64,000 nt of DNA from Streptomyces sp. NRRL S-37 (lineage in GTDB: Bacteria > Actinomycetota > Actinomycetes > Streptomycetales > Streptomycetaceae). Under the pieces are notes generated by a model. It saw only the letters and a list, made by a program, of their open reading frames with translations, was not told where the DNA came from and searched no databases. Shown one piece after another: positions 8,655-17,626 of the stretch (positions are counted from its first letter, which is position 1; every line of letters starts with the position of its first letter). Position numbers and translations under genes: made by a program. The DNA lies in assembly GCF_000721605.1 (NCBI RefSeq), contig NZ_JOIZ01000015.1:186001-250000 (forward strand). Reading direction: 5' to 3'.

Positions 8655-9671
8655 GTGCGGGTCAGCCTCAAGGACGTCGCCGCGCACGCGGGGGTCTCCA
8701 TCAAGACCGTCTCCAACGTGGTGAACAACTACCAGCACGTCACCCCGGCCATGCGCGAGCGTGTCCAGCGGTCCATCGACGCGCTCGGTTACCGGCCCAA
8801 CCTCGCCGCCAGGCATCTGCGGAAGGGGCGTACGGGCATCATCGCGCTCGCCCTGCCCGAACTCGGGAACCCCTACTTCGCCGAACTGGCCGCCTCCGTC
8901 ATCGACGCCGCGTCCGAGCACGACTACATCGTGCTGCTCGATCACACCGGGGGCATGCGCGAGCAGGAGCTGCTGGTGAGCCAGGGCTTCCGGGCCCGGG
9001 TCATCGACGGACTCATCCTGAGTCCCATCGAGCTGGAGACCGAGGACCTCCGCGACCGCACCGAGGACGTGCCGCTGGTGCTGCTCGGCGAGCGGGACTA
9101 CGACCTGCCGTACGACCACATCGCCATCGACAACGTGGCCGCGGCCCGCGCCGCCGTCCGGCACCTGATCGGTCTCGGGCGCCGGGAGGTGGCGTTCATC
9201 GGGGCCCGGCGCGGACGCAGCGAGCCCGCGCAACTGCGCGTGCGGGGCTGGCGCGAGGAACTGACCGCCGCGGGGCTGTCGTCCGACGAGGGGCTCGTCG
9301 CCGCCACCGACGGCTGGGGACACGCCGACGGGGCACTGGCCATGAGCCACATCCTCGACAGCGGACGGCGGCCCGACGCGGTGTTCGCCTACAACGACCC
9401 GATGGCGATCGGGGCGATGCGGGTGCTGCACGAACGGGGGCTGCGAGTACCGGAGGACATCGCCGTCGTCGGCTTCGACGACGTGATCGAGGGACGCTTC
9501 GGGGCGGTGACGCTCACGTCCGTGTCACCGGACAAGGCCGCCATCGGCCGGCTGGCGGTGGAGTCGGTACTCGCCCGCCTCAACGACCGGGCGCCGGAAC
9601 CTCGGCGGATCTGGGCGGACTATCAGCTCGTGGAACGCGAGAGCACGGTGGGCCGGCCGGCGAGCTCCTGA
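8655..9671 (+). CDS. LacI-family transcriptional regulator 2
   Basis: This 338-residue regulator starts at GTG 8655 after an AAGGGA site. Its helix-turn-helix reads VSLKDVAAHAGVSIKTV (residues 3-19), followed by the hinge and a sugar-sensing domain that opens TGIIALALPELGNPYFAEL. It is clearly paralogous to regulator 1; the specificity pair is Ile16-Lys17 instead of Ala-Lys. It lies upstream of the galactofuranose-type ABC operon and is followed by a strong hairpin. AACG/CGTT-type sites lie at its own promoter, at the ABC operon and at the PA14-GH2 gene, which I take as its regulon. Confidence 0.92.
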   Translation: MRVSLKDVAAHAGVSIKTVSNVVNNYQHVTPAMRERVQRSIDALGYRPNLAARHLRKGRTGIIALALPELGNPYFAELAASVIDAASEHDYIVLLDHTGGMREQELLVSQGFRARVIDGLILSPIELETEDLRDRTEDVPLVLLGERDYDLPYDHIAIDNVAAARAAVRHLIGLGRREVAFIGARRGRSEPAQLRVRGWREELTAAGLSSDEGLVAATDGWGHADGALAMSHILDSGRRPDAVFAYNDPMAIGAMRVLHERGLRVPEDIAVVGFDDVIEGRFGAVTLTSVSPDKAAIGRLAVESVLARLNDRAPEPRRIWADYQLVERESTVGRPASS

Positions 9672-9681
9672 CACCGCGGTC

Positions 9682-9714
9682 CACGGCCGCGCGGGAATCC
9701 GCGCCGCGGCCGTG
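9682..9714 (+). terminator. terminator hairpin after LacI regulator 2
   Basis: CACGGCCGCG (9682-9691) pairs with CGCGGCCGTG (9705-9714); the loop adds a few more pairs (CGCGG with CCGCG). It begins 10 bases after the stop codon. It lacks a U tract, as is common in Streptomyces. Confidence 0.7.
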
Positions 9715-9755
9715 GCCGGCCGGCGCGCCCGTCCGCCCGTGGCACCGCGAAGCAC

Positions 9756-9811
9756 CTCCGGGCACAGCGGGAACAAGGACGTCGCCCTCCTCGCTCCCGC
9801 TGTGCCCGGAG
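9756..9811. repeat. perfect 17-base inverted repeat
   Basis: CTCCGGGCACAGCGGGA at 9756-9772 is exactly complementary to 9795-9811, with a 22-base loop. It sits 85 bases beyond the second lacI-type gene. It may be a second terminator or a structured leader element. Confidence 0.6.
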
Positions 9812-10212
9812 ACGCTTTCCGTCCTCCCGGCCGGCTGTCGCGCGGTCCGTCCGGCGACAGCGCGCGGCCGGTCCGGTGAGCCCGAGGCCTCACCGGCGAT
9901 GACAGCCGGCCGCCCCGGACAAGGCCGGTCACAGCCCTGTCCGGGACAGGCGTCCGGCCGGTGCGGTCCCCCGCTCGCCCGGCGGGGACCGGCGCAAGGA
10001 ATACGTCCGCCCTCGCACCCGGTTCCCGGAAGGCGCCTCCAGGGAACGCGGACGGGACAAGTGCCGCGGGTCCGGTGAATCCGCCGCCCACCGGGGCCAC
10101 TTCACGACGGCCGGCCGCGCGCGCACTCCGTTCTCCGCAGAATGCGCTTGCGGTGCCGCTCACGCCCCCCGCGTTCGCTTCGCACCTTGTGCGCAAGGGG
10201 TTTACAGCATCC

Positions 10213-10226
10213 TTCCAACGATGTAA
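10213..10226. promoter_or_regulatory. hybrid LacI operator (TTCCAACGATGTAA)
   Basis: The left half, TTCCAACG, equals the left half of the class B palindrome at 20975. The right half, CGATGTAA, equals the right half of the class A palindrome at 7149. It lies 112 bases upstream of the binding lipoprotein gene and probably controls the ABC operon. Which regulator binds is not decidable from sequence. Confidence 0.6.
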
Positions 10227-10337
10227 AACCTCCTTGCGGCGCACCGGACGCCGCTATGCACAAGGGGAGCAGCTACACATCCGCGGGCCTTTCGGCTCCC
10301 CAGTTCCCTTTTCAGCGTCACCCGGATCGGGGTCACC

Positions 10338-11435
10338 ATGCAGCGCACCACTCACCGTTCTCACCTTCTCGCCCGTCCCGTGGTCGTGGCCTTGGCCGCC
10401 GCCGTGGCCCTGACCGTCACCTCCTGCGCCAAGTCGGAGGACGACGCGTCGGGCGACAAGAAGTCCCCGGCGGCCGCCGCCGGCGCCGAGCAGAAGGTCG
10501 TCACGCCGAAGCCGGGCAGCGAGACGTGCACCATCGACGCCTACGGCGGCGAGAAGCTCGACCTGAAGGGCGCCACCGTCGGCTTCTCCCAGTCGGAGAA
10601 GGAGGCCAACCCGTTCCGTATCGCGGAGACGCAGTCCATCAAGGACGAGGCGGACAAGAGAGGCGTCAAGCTGCTGACCGCCAACGCCCAGTCGCAGTTC
10701 TCCAAGCAGATCAGCGACGTCCAGACGCTGCTCGCCAAGGGTGTCGACCTGCTGGTGATCGCGCCGCTCAACTCCGACGGCTGGGACCCGGTGCTGCAGG
10801 CCGCCGCCGTGAAGAAGGTCCCGATCGTCACCATCGACCGTAAGATCAACGCCACGGCGTGCAAGGACTACGTCTCCTTCATCGCCTCGGACTTCGTCGA
10901 GCAGGGCCGGCGTGCCGCCGACCAGATGATCGAGGCCACCGGCGGCAAGGGCGAGGTCGCCATCCTGCTGGGCTCGGCCGGGAACAACGTCACCACCGAG
11001 CGCACCAAGGGCTTCAAGGAGCGCGTCGCCGAGAAGGCCCCCGGCCTGAAGGTCGTGTTCGAGCAGACCGGTGACTTCACCCGTGAGAAGGGCCAGCAGG
11101 TCACCGAGCAGCTCATCCAGTCCAAGCCCGGCATCAAGGGCATCTACGCGGAGAACGACGAGATGGGCCTCGGCGCGGTCGCCGCGCTGAAGGGCGCGGG
11201 CAAGAAGGCCGGCGACGTCAAGATCATCACGGTCGACGGTACGCGCAACGCCGTCCAGGGCGTCGTCGACGGCTGGATCAGCGGCGTCGTCGAGTCCAAC
11301 CCGAGGTTCGGCCCGCTGGCGTTCCAGACGCTGGACACCTTCACCCAGGGCAAGGAAGTCGCCCAGGACATCGTGATCCAGGACAGCGCCTACACCGCGG
11401 ACAACGCGAAGCAGGACCTCGGCAAGGCCTACTGA
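10338..11435 (+). CDS. sugar-binding lipoprotein, galactofuranose (YtfQ) type
   Basis: This 365-residue protein has a lipoprotein signal (lipobox VTSC near residue 30), a low-complexity linker, and a type I periplasmic-binding domain from about residue 70. The domain reads VGFSQSEKEANPFRIAET, then KGVDLLVIAPLNSDGWDPVL and VPIVTIDRKI, and later EQTGDFTREKGQQV. This arrangement closely resembles the galactofuranose-binding protein YtfQ and related pentose/furanose binders. It captures sugar outside the cell for the ATPase and two permeases that follow. The exact ligand (galactofuranose, arabinofuranose or a pyranose) needs a binding test. Confidence 0.9.
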   Translation: MQRTTHRSHLLARPVVVALAAAVALTVTSCAKSEDDASGDKKSPAAAAGAEQKVVTPKPGSETCTIDAYGGEKLDLKGATVGFSQSEKEANPFRIAETQSIKDEADKRGVKLLTANAQSQFSKQISDVQTLLAKGVDLLVIAPLNSDGWDPVLQAAAVKKVPIVTIDRKINATACKDYVSFIASDFVEQGRRAADQMIEATGGKGEVAILLGSAGNNVTTERTKGFKERVAEKAPGLKVVFEQTGDFTREKGQQVTEQLIQSKPGIKGIYAENDEMGLGAVAALKGAGKKAGDVKIITVDGTRNAVQGVVDGWISGVVESNPRFGPLAFQTLDTFTQGKEVAQDIVIQDSAYTADNAKQDLGKAY

Positions 11436-11502
11436 TCCCGTCGCGGGGCCCGGTCTCCGGGCCCCCTGTCCGTCCGTCACCCCTTTCTTCCTGGAGGCAC
11501 AG

Positions 11503-13062
11503 GTGGCTCCCCCCGCCGAAGTCCTCGCCGTCCGCGGACTGAGCAAGTCCTTCCCCGGCGTCCGGGCCCTGGACGACGTGGACCTGACCCTGCATCCCGG
11601 TGAGGTCCACGCCCTGATCGGCGAGAACGGCGCCGGCAAGTCGACCCTCATCAAACTCCTCACCGGGGTCTACCGGCCCGACGCCGGTGACATCGTTTTC
11701 CAGGGCCGTGAGGTCTCCTTCGGCACGCCGCTGGAGGCCCAGAAGGCCGGGATCTCGACCATCTACCAAGAGGTCAATCTCATCCCGCTGCTGAGCGTGG
11801 CCCGCAACCTCTTCCTGGGCCGCGAGCCGCGGAACCGTTTCGGCCTGCTGGACTCCGCCCGCATGAACCGGGAGGCCGAGGAGGCGCTGCGCGCCTACGG
11901 CGTCCGGGTGGACGTCCGCCGGCCGCTGCGCACCCTCGGTGTCGGCGCGCAGCAGATGGTCGCCCTGGCGCGCGCCGTGGCGAGCGAGGCCCGGATCGTC
12001 ATCATGGACGAGCCGACCTCCTCGCTGGAGCCGCGGGAGGTCGAGACGCTGTTCTCGGTGATCCGCCGGCTGCGCGACGAGGGGATCGCCGTCGTCTACG
12101 TCAGCCACCGCCTGGACGAGCTGTACGCCGTGTGCGACACGGTCACCGTGCTGCGCGACGGCCGTCGCGTGCACCACGGCCGCCTCGCCGACCTCGACCG
12201 GCTCTCCCTGGTCTCCACCATGCTGGGCCGGGAGCTGGGCGAGGTCCGCGCGGAGGGCCTGACGAAGTTCACCGGCGACCACCACGCCACCGACAGCCGG
12301 CCGGTGCTGGAGGCCGTCGAGCTGACGGTCCCGCACAAGCTGAACGAAGTATCGGTGAGCATCCGTCCCGGCGAGGTCGTCGGTCTCGGCGGGCTGCTCG
12401 GCTCCGGACGCACCGAGACCGCGAAGGCCATCTCCGGTGCGCTCGGCACGAGTTCGGGCCGGGTGACGGTGGCCGGGGTCCCGCTGCGCGGCGGCTCCAC
12501 CCCGGCCGCCATCCGGGCGGGCATCAGCCTGCTGCCGGAGGACCGCAAGAGCGAGGGCATCGTGCCCGGTCTGTCGGTGCGCGAGAACATCTCGCTGGCC
12601 GTGCTGCCCCGCCTCTCCCGCTTCGGCCTGGTCTCCGAGGCGCGCGTCGACAGCATCGTGGACACGTTCATCGAGCGGCTGCGGATCAAGGCGTCCTCGC
12701 CGCAGCAGAAGGTCGGCGAACTGTCCGGCGGCAACCAGCAGAAGGTGCTGCTCGCCCGCTGGCTGGCGATGAACCCCAAGGTGCTGCTCCTGGACGAGCC
12801 CACCCGGGGCATCGACGTCGGCGCCAAGGCCGAGGTGCAGAAACTCGTGGACGAACTGGCCGCGGACGGCCTGGGCGTCCTGCTCATCTCCTCCGATCTG
12901 GAGGAACTGATCGAAGGGTCCGACCGCGTGGTCGTACTGAAGGACGGTGCGGTCGTCGGCGAACTGACCGGCGACGACGTCACCGAGGACAAGCTGATGC
13001 GGACCATCGCCGGGCACGCCCCGGAGAAGGACGCGGTCGAGGGGGCGGCCACCGATGGCTGA
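11503..13062 (+). CDS. sugar ABC transporter ATPase, RbsA/YtfR family
   Basis: This 519-residue cytoplasmic protein is made of two fused nucleotide-binding domains. The first has Walker A GENGAGKST (about residue 40) and Walker B VIMDEPTSSLEP. The second has the degenerate loop GLLGSGRTE usual for this family, signature LSGGNQQKV and LLLDEPTRGIDVG. It energises the two downstream permeases. It starts at GTG 11503 behind TGGAGG, 67 bases after the binding protein, and overlaps the first permease by 8 bases, so the operon is tightly coupled. Confidence 0.94.
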   Translation: MAPPAEVLAVRGLSKSFPGVRALDDVDLTLHPGEVHALIGENGAGKSTLIKLLTGVYRPDAGDIVFQGREVSFGTPLEAQKAGISTIYQEVNLIPLLSVARNLFLGREPRNRFGLLDSARMNREAEEALRAYGVRVDVRRPLRTLGVGAQQMVALARAVASEARIVIMDEPTSSLEPREVETLFSVIRRLRDEGIAVVYVSHRLDELYAVCDTVTVLRDGRRVHHGRLADLDRLSLVSTMLGRELGEVRAEGLTKFTGDHHATDSRPVLEAVELTVPHKLNEVSVSIRPGEVVGLGGLLGSGRTETAKAISGALGTSSGRVTVAGVPLRGGSTPAAIRAGISLLPEDRKSEGIVPGLSVRENISLAVLPRLSRFGLVSEARVDSIVDTFIERLRIKASSPQQKVGELSGGNQQKVLLARWLAMNPKVLLLDEPTRGIDVGAKAEVQKLVDELAADGLGVLLISSDLEELIEGSDRVVVLKDGAVVGELTGDDVTEDKLMRTIAGHAPEKDAVEGAATDG

Positions 13063-14017
13063 AGCCACCCTCAAGACCGTCCCGCTGGACAAGGCCCGCG
13101 TCCTGCAGTGGCTGCAGACGTACGGCGTCTACGCCGGCGTGGCGCTGCTGCTGGTCGTCAACATCGCCGTCACCCCGCACTTCCTGTCCGCGGAGAACTT
13201 CCGCACCCAGGCCGTGCAGGTCGCCCCCGTCATCATCGTGGCGCTCGGCATGGCCCTGGTCATCGGCACCGAGGGCGTCGACCTGTCGGTCGGTGCCGTG
13301 ATGGCCCTGGCGGCCTCCGTGACGGCCCTCTACCTCGGCTACGGTCTGGTACCGGCCCTCCTCGTGGTGGCGGTGTTCGCCGCCGTCGTGGGGCTGGCCA
13401 ACGGAGCGCTGGTGGCGTTCGTCGGGGTGCAGCCGATCGTGGCGACGCTGGCGCTGATGGTCGGCGGCCGGGGCGTCGCCCTGGTGCTGCTGCCGCAGCT
13501 GGAGGACCTGCGCAATCCCTCGCTGGCCTCCCTGGGGTCGGGCGACGTGCTGGGCGTCCCGTATCTGATCCTGATCGCCACCGTGCTGGCGCTGCTGGTG
13601 GCGTTCGTCGTCCGCCGCACCACCTTCGGGCGGCAGCTCCTCGCCATCGGCGACAGCCGTCCGGCCGCGGAGCTCGCCGGACTGCCGGTGCGCCGGGTGC
13701 TGATCCTGGTGTACGTCGTCTGCGCGCTGCTCGCCGCCGTGGCGGGCGTCCTCGCCACCGCGCGGCTCCAGGCCAGCGACCCGACGTCGCTGGGCAACCT
13801 GATGGAACTGTCCGCCATCACCGCCGTCGTGGTCGGCGGGACACCGCTGACCGGCGGCCGGGTGAACATCGCCGGCACCGTGGCGGGAGCCGTCCTCATC
13901 CAGCTGCTCACCGCCACCCTCATCAAGCACGATCTGCCGCCCTCCTGGACCCAGATCGCGCAGGCCATAGTGATCGTCGCCGCGGTCTACGCGGCACGGG
14001 GACGGGGGAAGCGATGA
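13055..14017 (+). CDS. sugar ABC transporter permease, YtfT type
   Basis: This 320-residue membrane protein of the RbsC/branched-chain permease superfamily has about nine to ten hydrophobic segments. The family motif GTEGVDLSVGAVMALAASV is at residues 72-90, and GTPLTGGRVNIAGT lies near the C-terminus. It overlaps the ATPase gene by 8 bases and the next permease by 4 (ATGA). Having two different permease subunits is characteristic of galactofuranose-type systems (YtfT plus YjfF) rather than the homodimeric ribose system. Confidence 0.92.
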   Translation: MAEATLKTVPLDKARVLQWLQTYGVYAGVALLLVVNIAVTPHFLSAENFRTQAVQVAPVIIVALGMALVIGTEGVDLSVGAVMALAASVTALYLGYGLVPALLVVAVFAAVVGLANGALVAFVGVQPIVATLALMVGGRGVALVLLPQLEDLRNPSLASLGSGDVLGVPYLILIATVLALLVAFVVRRTTFGRQLLAIGDSRPAAELAGLPVRRVLILVYVVCALLAAVAGVLATARLQASDPTSLGNLMELSAITAVVVGGTPLTGGRVNIAGTVAGAVLIQLLTATLIKHDLPPSWTQIAQAIVIVAAVYAARGRGKR

Positions 14018-15051
14018 CCGCCACGAAGACGGACGCCCCGGTGACCCCGGCGGACGCCGGGAAGCCGGCGGCGGCCGGCGGGCCCGTGGGTCCCGCGCGC
14101 TCCGATCGGGTGAGCGCGCTGGTCCAGCAGCACGGCGCGCTGGCGGTACTGGTGGTCGTCTCCCTGGTGGCGTCGTTCAGCTTCGACTCCTTCGCCACCG
14201 GGGACAACGTCGGCAACATGGCGACGAGTTCGGCGTTCCTGGCGATCGTCGCGCTCGGCATGACCTTCGTGATCATCACCGGGGGCATCGACCTGTCGGT
14301 CGGCTCGCTGTTCGCGCTGGGCGGGGTCCTGGCGGCCTGGGGTTCGCGGCACGGCACTCTGGTGGCGCTGCTGCTGCCGCTGGTGGTGTGCGGGGCGATC
14401 GGCGTCGTCAACGGGCTGCTCGTGGCCCGCTCCCGGCTGGCGCCGTTCATCGTCACCCTGGCGGCCATGCTCGGCGCGCGCGGTCTGATGCTGGCGCTCA
14501 CCGACGAGGGCGCCGAGACGTATCTGATCGGCAAGGGTTCGTTCCTGGCCGAACTCGGTCAGGGCACGACCCTCGGTGTCGGCAACCCCGTGTGGGTCAC
14601 GCTGGCGCTGTTCGTCGCCGGCGCCGTCGTCCTGCGCCGTACGCGCTTCGGCCAGCATGTGTACGCGGTCGGCGGCAACGAGGACGCGGCGGCGCTGATG
14701 GGCGCTCCGGTGGCCCGTACGAAGATCCTCGTCTACACGCTGTCCGGGGTGCTGGCGGGGCTGGCCGGTGCGCTCAACGCGGCCTGGCTCGCCTCCGGCG
14801 TGACCATTCTCGGCAACGGCATGGAGCTGGACGCCATCGCCGCCGTCGTCATCGGCGGCACCCTGCTCACCGGCGGGCTCGGCTATGTCAGCGGCTCGCT
14901 GGTCGGTGTGCTGCTGCTGAGGGTGATCCAGAACGTCATCAACCAGGTCGGTTCCCTGGACTCCTCCTACCAGCAGGTCGTCAGCGGCGCGTTCCTGGCC
15001 GTCGTCGTCATCGCCCAGACGTGGCTCGGCCGCAGACGGCAACTCCTGTAG
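14014..15051 (+). CDS. sugar ABC transporter permease, YjfF type
   Basis: This 345-residue permease starts at the ATG at 14014, which overlaps the previous stop. A polar N-terminal tail of about 35 residues precedes the membrane segments. Family motifs are TGGIDLSVGSLFALGGVLA and GGTLLTGGLGYVSGSLVGV. It pairs with the preceding permease to form a heteromeric channel. A perfect 18-base hairpin begins four bases after the stop, so most transcripts of the ABC operon probably end here, before the secreted GH2 gene. Confidence 0.92.
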   Translation: MTATKTDAPVTPADAGKPAAAGGPVGPARSDRVSALVQQHGALAVLVVVSLVASFSFDSFATGDNVGNMATSSAFLAIVALGMTFVIITGGIDLSVGSLFALGGVLAAWGSRHGTLVALLLPLVVCGAIGVVNGLLVARSRLAPFIVTLAAMLGARGLMLALTDEGAETYLIGKGSFLAELGQGTTLGVGNPVWVTLALFVAGAVVLRRTRFGQHVYAVGGNEDAAALMGAPVARTKILVYTLSGVLAGLAGALNAAWLASGVTILGNGMELDAIAAVVIGGTLLTGGLGYVSGSLVGVLLLRVIQNVINQVGSLDSSYQQVVSGAFLAVVVIAQTWLGRRRQLL

Positions 15052-15055
15052 AACT

Positions 15056-15103
15056 CCGGACGCGGCGGCGGGCCACACCTGTGACGCCCGCCGCCGCGTC
15101 CGG
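15056..15103 (+). terminator. strong terminator-like hairpin after the ABC operon
   Basis: CCGGACGCGGCGGCGGGC (15056-15073) is fully complementary to 15086-15103, with a 12-base loop. It lies directly after the YjfF-type permease and 86 bases before the secreted GH2 start. Confidence 0.8.
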
Positions 15104-15111
15104 GCACCAGG

Positions 15112-15143
15112 CGGCCGGTCACGCTCCATCGCGCGACCGGCCG
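15112..15143 (+). terminator. second hairpin before the secreted GH2 gene
   Basis: CGGCCGGTC (15112-15120) pairs with GACCGGCCG (15135-15143) around a 14-base loop. It could aid termination or act in the GH2 leader. Confidence 0.45.
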
Positions 15144-15189
15144 TTTCCGCACGCGCACGTCTCCCACCCCCACTTCCCAAGGAGTGACG

Positions 15190-17562
15190 ATGCGTCGAAC
15201 ACCCGCACCACCGCTTGCCCTCCCCCGGTCGGGACGGCAAGCAGGCCGGGTCGCCACCGTGCTCGCGGTGCTGGCCCTCCTCGCCGGAACGGTCCTCGCC
15301 GTCTCCGGCGCCGCGGCGGCGGCACCCCAGGCGCCTCAGGCGTGGACTCCGAAGCCCGCGCCGATGACCACCCCCTGGACCGGCCAGGTCCCGGTCGACG
15401 ACCCGCTGCCCGAGTACCCCCGTCCACAGCTCACCCGCCCCGACTGGGCCAATCTCAACGGCATCTGGGACTTCGCCGTCACTGCGGCGGACGCCGGCCG
15501 GCCCGCCTCGTTCACCGAGCGGATCCGGGTGCCGTTCGTCGCCGAGTCCGCGCTCTCGGGCATCCAGCGCAGGATCACCCAGAACGACAAGCTCTGGTAC
15601 AAGCGCACCTTCACCGTCCCCTCGAACTGGAACGGGCGCCGCGTCCAGCTCAACTTCGGGGCCAGTGACTGGCGTACCACCGTGTGGGTCAACGACCGGC
15701 AGGCCGGTGCCACCCACAGCGGCGGCTACGACTCCTTCTCCTACGACATCACCGACCTGCTGAACGGCGGCACGAACACCGTCGTCGTCTCCGTGTGGGA
15801 CCCCACACAGACCGGCGGTCAGGCGGTCGGCAAACAGCGGATCAACGACGTGACACCCCATCCGGGTGGTGGCATCTTCTACACCGCCGCGTCCGGCATC
15901 TGGCAGACGGTGTGGCTGGAACCCACGGCGGCAGCCCACATCACCCGCCTCGACATGGTGCCGGACCTCACCGGCAACCGTCTCGAGGTCACCGTGCGAG
16001 GCACCGGGACCGGCGGCCACCAGGCCCGGGTCACCGTCTCCAGCGGCGGTAGCGCGGTCGGCACCGCCACCGGACCGGTCGGCGGTGAGTTCACCGTCCC
16101 GGTCCCGAACGCACACCGGTGGACGCCGGACGACCCGTTCCTCTACGACGTGAAGGCGGAGCTGCTCTCCGGCGGCACGGCGGTCGACTCCGTGGGCAGC
16201 TACACCGGGATGCGCTCCATCGGTCTCGCCCGCGTCGGCGGGCTGCTGCGCCCGGTGCTGAACGGCGAGTTCGTCTTCCAGACGGGCACCCTGGACCAGG
16301 GCTACTGGCCGGACGGCATCTACACCGCGCCGACCGACGCCGCCCTCCGCCACGACCTGCAGAAGCACAAGGACCTCGGCTTCAACATGGTGCGCAAGCA
16401 CATCAAGGTCGAGCCGCAGCGCTGGTTCTACTGGGCCGACCGGCTCGGACTGCTGGTGTGGCAGGACATGCCGGCCATGGACACCCGCACCCCCGACTCG
16501 GCGGCACGTACCCAGTGGGAGGCCGAGTACGACCGGATCATCGACCAGCACCGCAGCTCCCCGTCCCTGGTGATGTGGGTCAACCAGAACGAGGGCTGGG
16601 GCCAGTACGACCAGGCCCGTATCGCCGACGAGGTCAAGGCGTACGACCCGTCCCGGCTGGTGAACAACATGAGCGGGGTCAACTGCTGCGGGGCGGTGGA
16701 CGGCGGCAACGGTGATGTGGTCGACCACCATGTGTACGTCGGCCCCGGCACCACGGTGCCCAGCGCGACCCGCGCCGCGGTCCTCGGTGAGTTCGGCGGG
16801 CTGGGCTTCAAGGTGGCCGGCCACGAGTGGTACCCCGGCGGCGGCTTCAGTTACGAGGACCAGCCGGACCTCGCGCACCTGAACAACCGGTTCGTCGGTC
16901 TGCTGGACGGCATCCGTGAGGTCCGTATGCCCCGGGGGCTGTCCGCCTCGGTCTACACGGAGATCACCGATGTCGAGAACGAGGCCAACGGCCTGCTCAC
17001 CTACGACCGTCAGGTGGTCAAGGTCGACGAGGCCAGGGTCAGGGCCGCCAACCGGGCCCTGATCGACGCCTCACGCTCGTCGGCCGCGCCCGTCACCCTG
17101 CCCACCGGCCAGTACAGGTCGCTGCGGGTGACGACCCCCGGCTACACCGACCGCTATGTGCGGCACCAGGACGGCGCCGCGTTCACCGCGGTCGTCACCG
17201 GCGGCAGTGAAGCGCTGCTGAAGAACGACGCCACCTGGCGGATCGTGCCCGGTCTGGCTAACAGCGGCTGCTACTCGTTCGAGTCGCGGAACTACCCGGG
17301 CGAGTATCTGCGCCACCGGGAGTACCGCGTGTACAAGGAGGGCGGCAGCGGCGACCTGTTCCGCGCCGACGCCACCTTCTGCCCCGTCCGGGGCGCGAAC
17401 GGCGGGGTGAGGCTGTCGGCCTACAACTTCCCCGAGCAGTATCTGCGCCATTACAACGCCGGACTGTGGCTGGCCACCCCGGGTGGAACCCACGCCTGGG
17501 ACAACCCCGCCCTGTTCACCGAGGACACCACCTGGGCGGTGGAGGCCCCCTGGGCCCCCTGA
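15190..17562 (+). CDS. secreted glycoside hydrolase family 2 with C-terminal AbfB (CBM42) domain
   Basis: This 790-residue exported enzyme starts at the ATG at 15190; AAGGAG ends five bases before it and overlaps an alternative GTG at 15184. A signal peptide (about 1-45, ending SGAAAAAP) is followed by GH2 sugar-binding, immunoglobulin-like and TIM-barrel domains. The acid/base is Glu468 (NQNEGWG) and the nucleophile Glu534 (LGEFGG). Residues about 643-785 form an AbfB beta-trefoil with repeats such as ESRNYPGEYLRHREYRVY, a fold that binds arabinofuranose side chains. It follows the sugar importer and probably releases the imported sugar. Beta-D-galactofuranosidase or arabinofuranosidase activity is inferred, not shown. 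Confidence 0.9.
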   Translation: MRRTPAPPLALPRSGRQAGRVATVLAVLALLAGTVLAVSGAAAAAPQAPQAWTPKPAPMTTPWTGQVPVDDPLPEYPRPQLTRPDWANLNGIWDFAVTAADAGRPASFTERIRVPFVAESALSGIQRRITQNDKLWYKRTFTVPSNWNGRRVQLNFGASDWRTTVWVNDRQAGATHSGGYDSFSYDITDLLNGGTNTVVVSVWDPTQTGGQAVGKQRINDVTPHPGGGIFYTAASGIWQTVWLEPTAAAHITRLDMVPDLTGNRLEVTVRGTGTGGHQARVTVSSGGSAVGTATGPVGGEFTVPVPNAHRWTPDDPFLYDVKAELLSGGTAVDSVGSYTGMRSIGLARVGGLLRPVLNGEFVFQTGTLDQGYWPDGIYTAPTDAALRHDLQKHKDLGFNMVRKHIKVEPQRWFYWADRLGLLVWQDMPAMDTRTPDSAARTQWEAEYDRIIDQHRSSPSLVMWVNQNEGWGQYDQARIADEVKAYDPSRLVNNMSGVNCCGAVDGGNGDVVDHHVYVGPGTTVPSATRAAVLGEFGGLGFKVAGHEWYPGGGFSYEDQPDLAHLNNRFVGLLDGIREVRMPRGLSASVYTEITDVENEANGLLTYDRQVVKVDEARVRAANRALIDASRSSAAPVTLPTGQYRSLRVTTPGYTDRYVRHQDGAAFTAVVTGGSEALLKNDATWRIVPGLANSGCYSFESRNYPGEYLRHREYRVYKEGGSGDLFRADATFCPVRGANGGVRLSAYNFPEQYLRHYNAGLWLATPGGTHAWDNPALFTEDTTWAVEAPWAP

Positions 17563-17575
17563 CCCCATGAAGAAC

Positions 17576-17613
17576 GGGGTGGTGCGGGCGCCCATAGGAG
17601 CCCGCACCACCCC
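17576..17613. terminator. bidirectional terminator between convergent GH2 genes
   Basis: GGGGTGGTGCGGGC (17576-17589) pairs perfectly with GCCCGCACCACCCC (17600-17613), with a 10-base loop. It lies between the stops of the AbfB-GH2 gene and the PA14-GH2 gene and can serve both. Confidence 0.85.
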
Positions 17614-17626
17614 GCCGTCGACAGGG

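Larger units (their letters stand above)
9672..10337. other. 666-base intergenic region upstream of the sugar ABC operon
   Basis: No convincing gene is seen. It contains the terminator of the second lacI-type gene (9682-9714), a perfect 17-base inverted repeat (9756-9811), a small hairpin (9936-9950) and a hybrid LacI operator (10213-10226). The long leader could carry the promoter of the ABC operon. Confidence 0.6.

Noticed and set aside
9961..10413. Small open frames in the leader of the ABC operon
   Set aside because: No ribosome site, no motif and overlap with the real lipoprotein gene in another frame.
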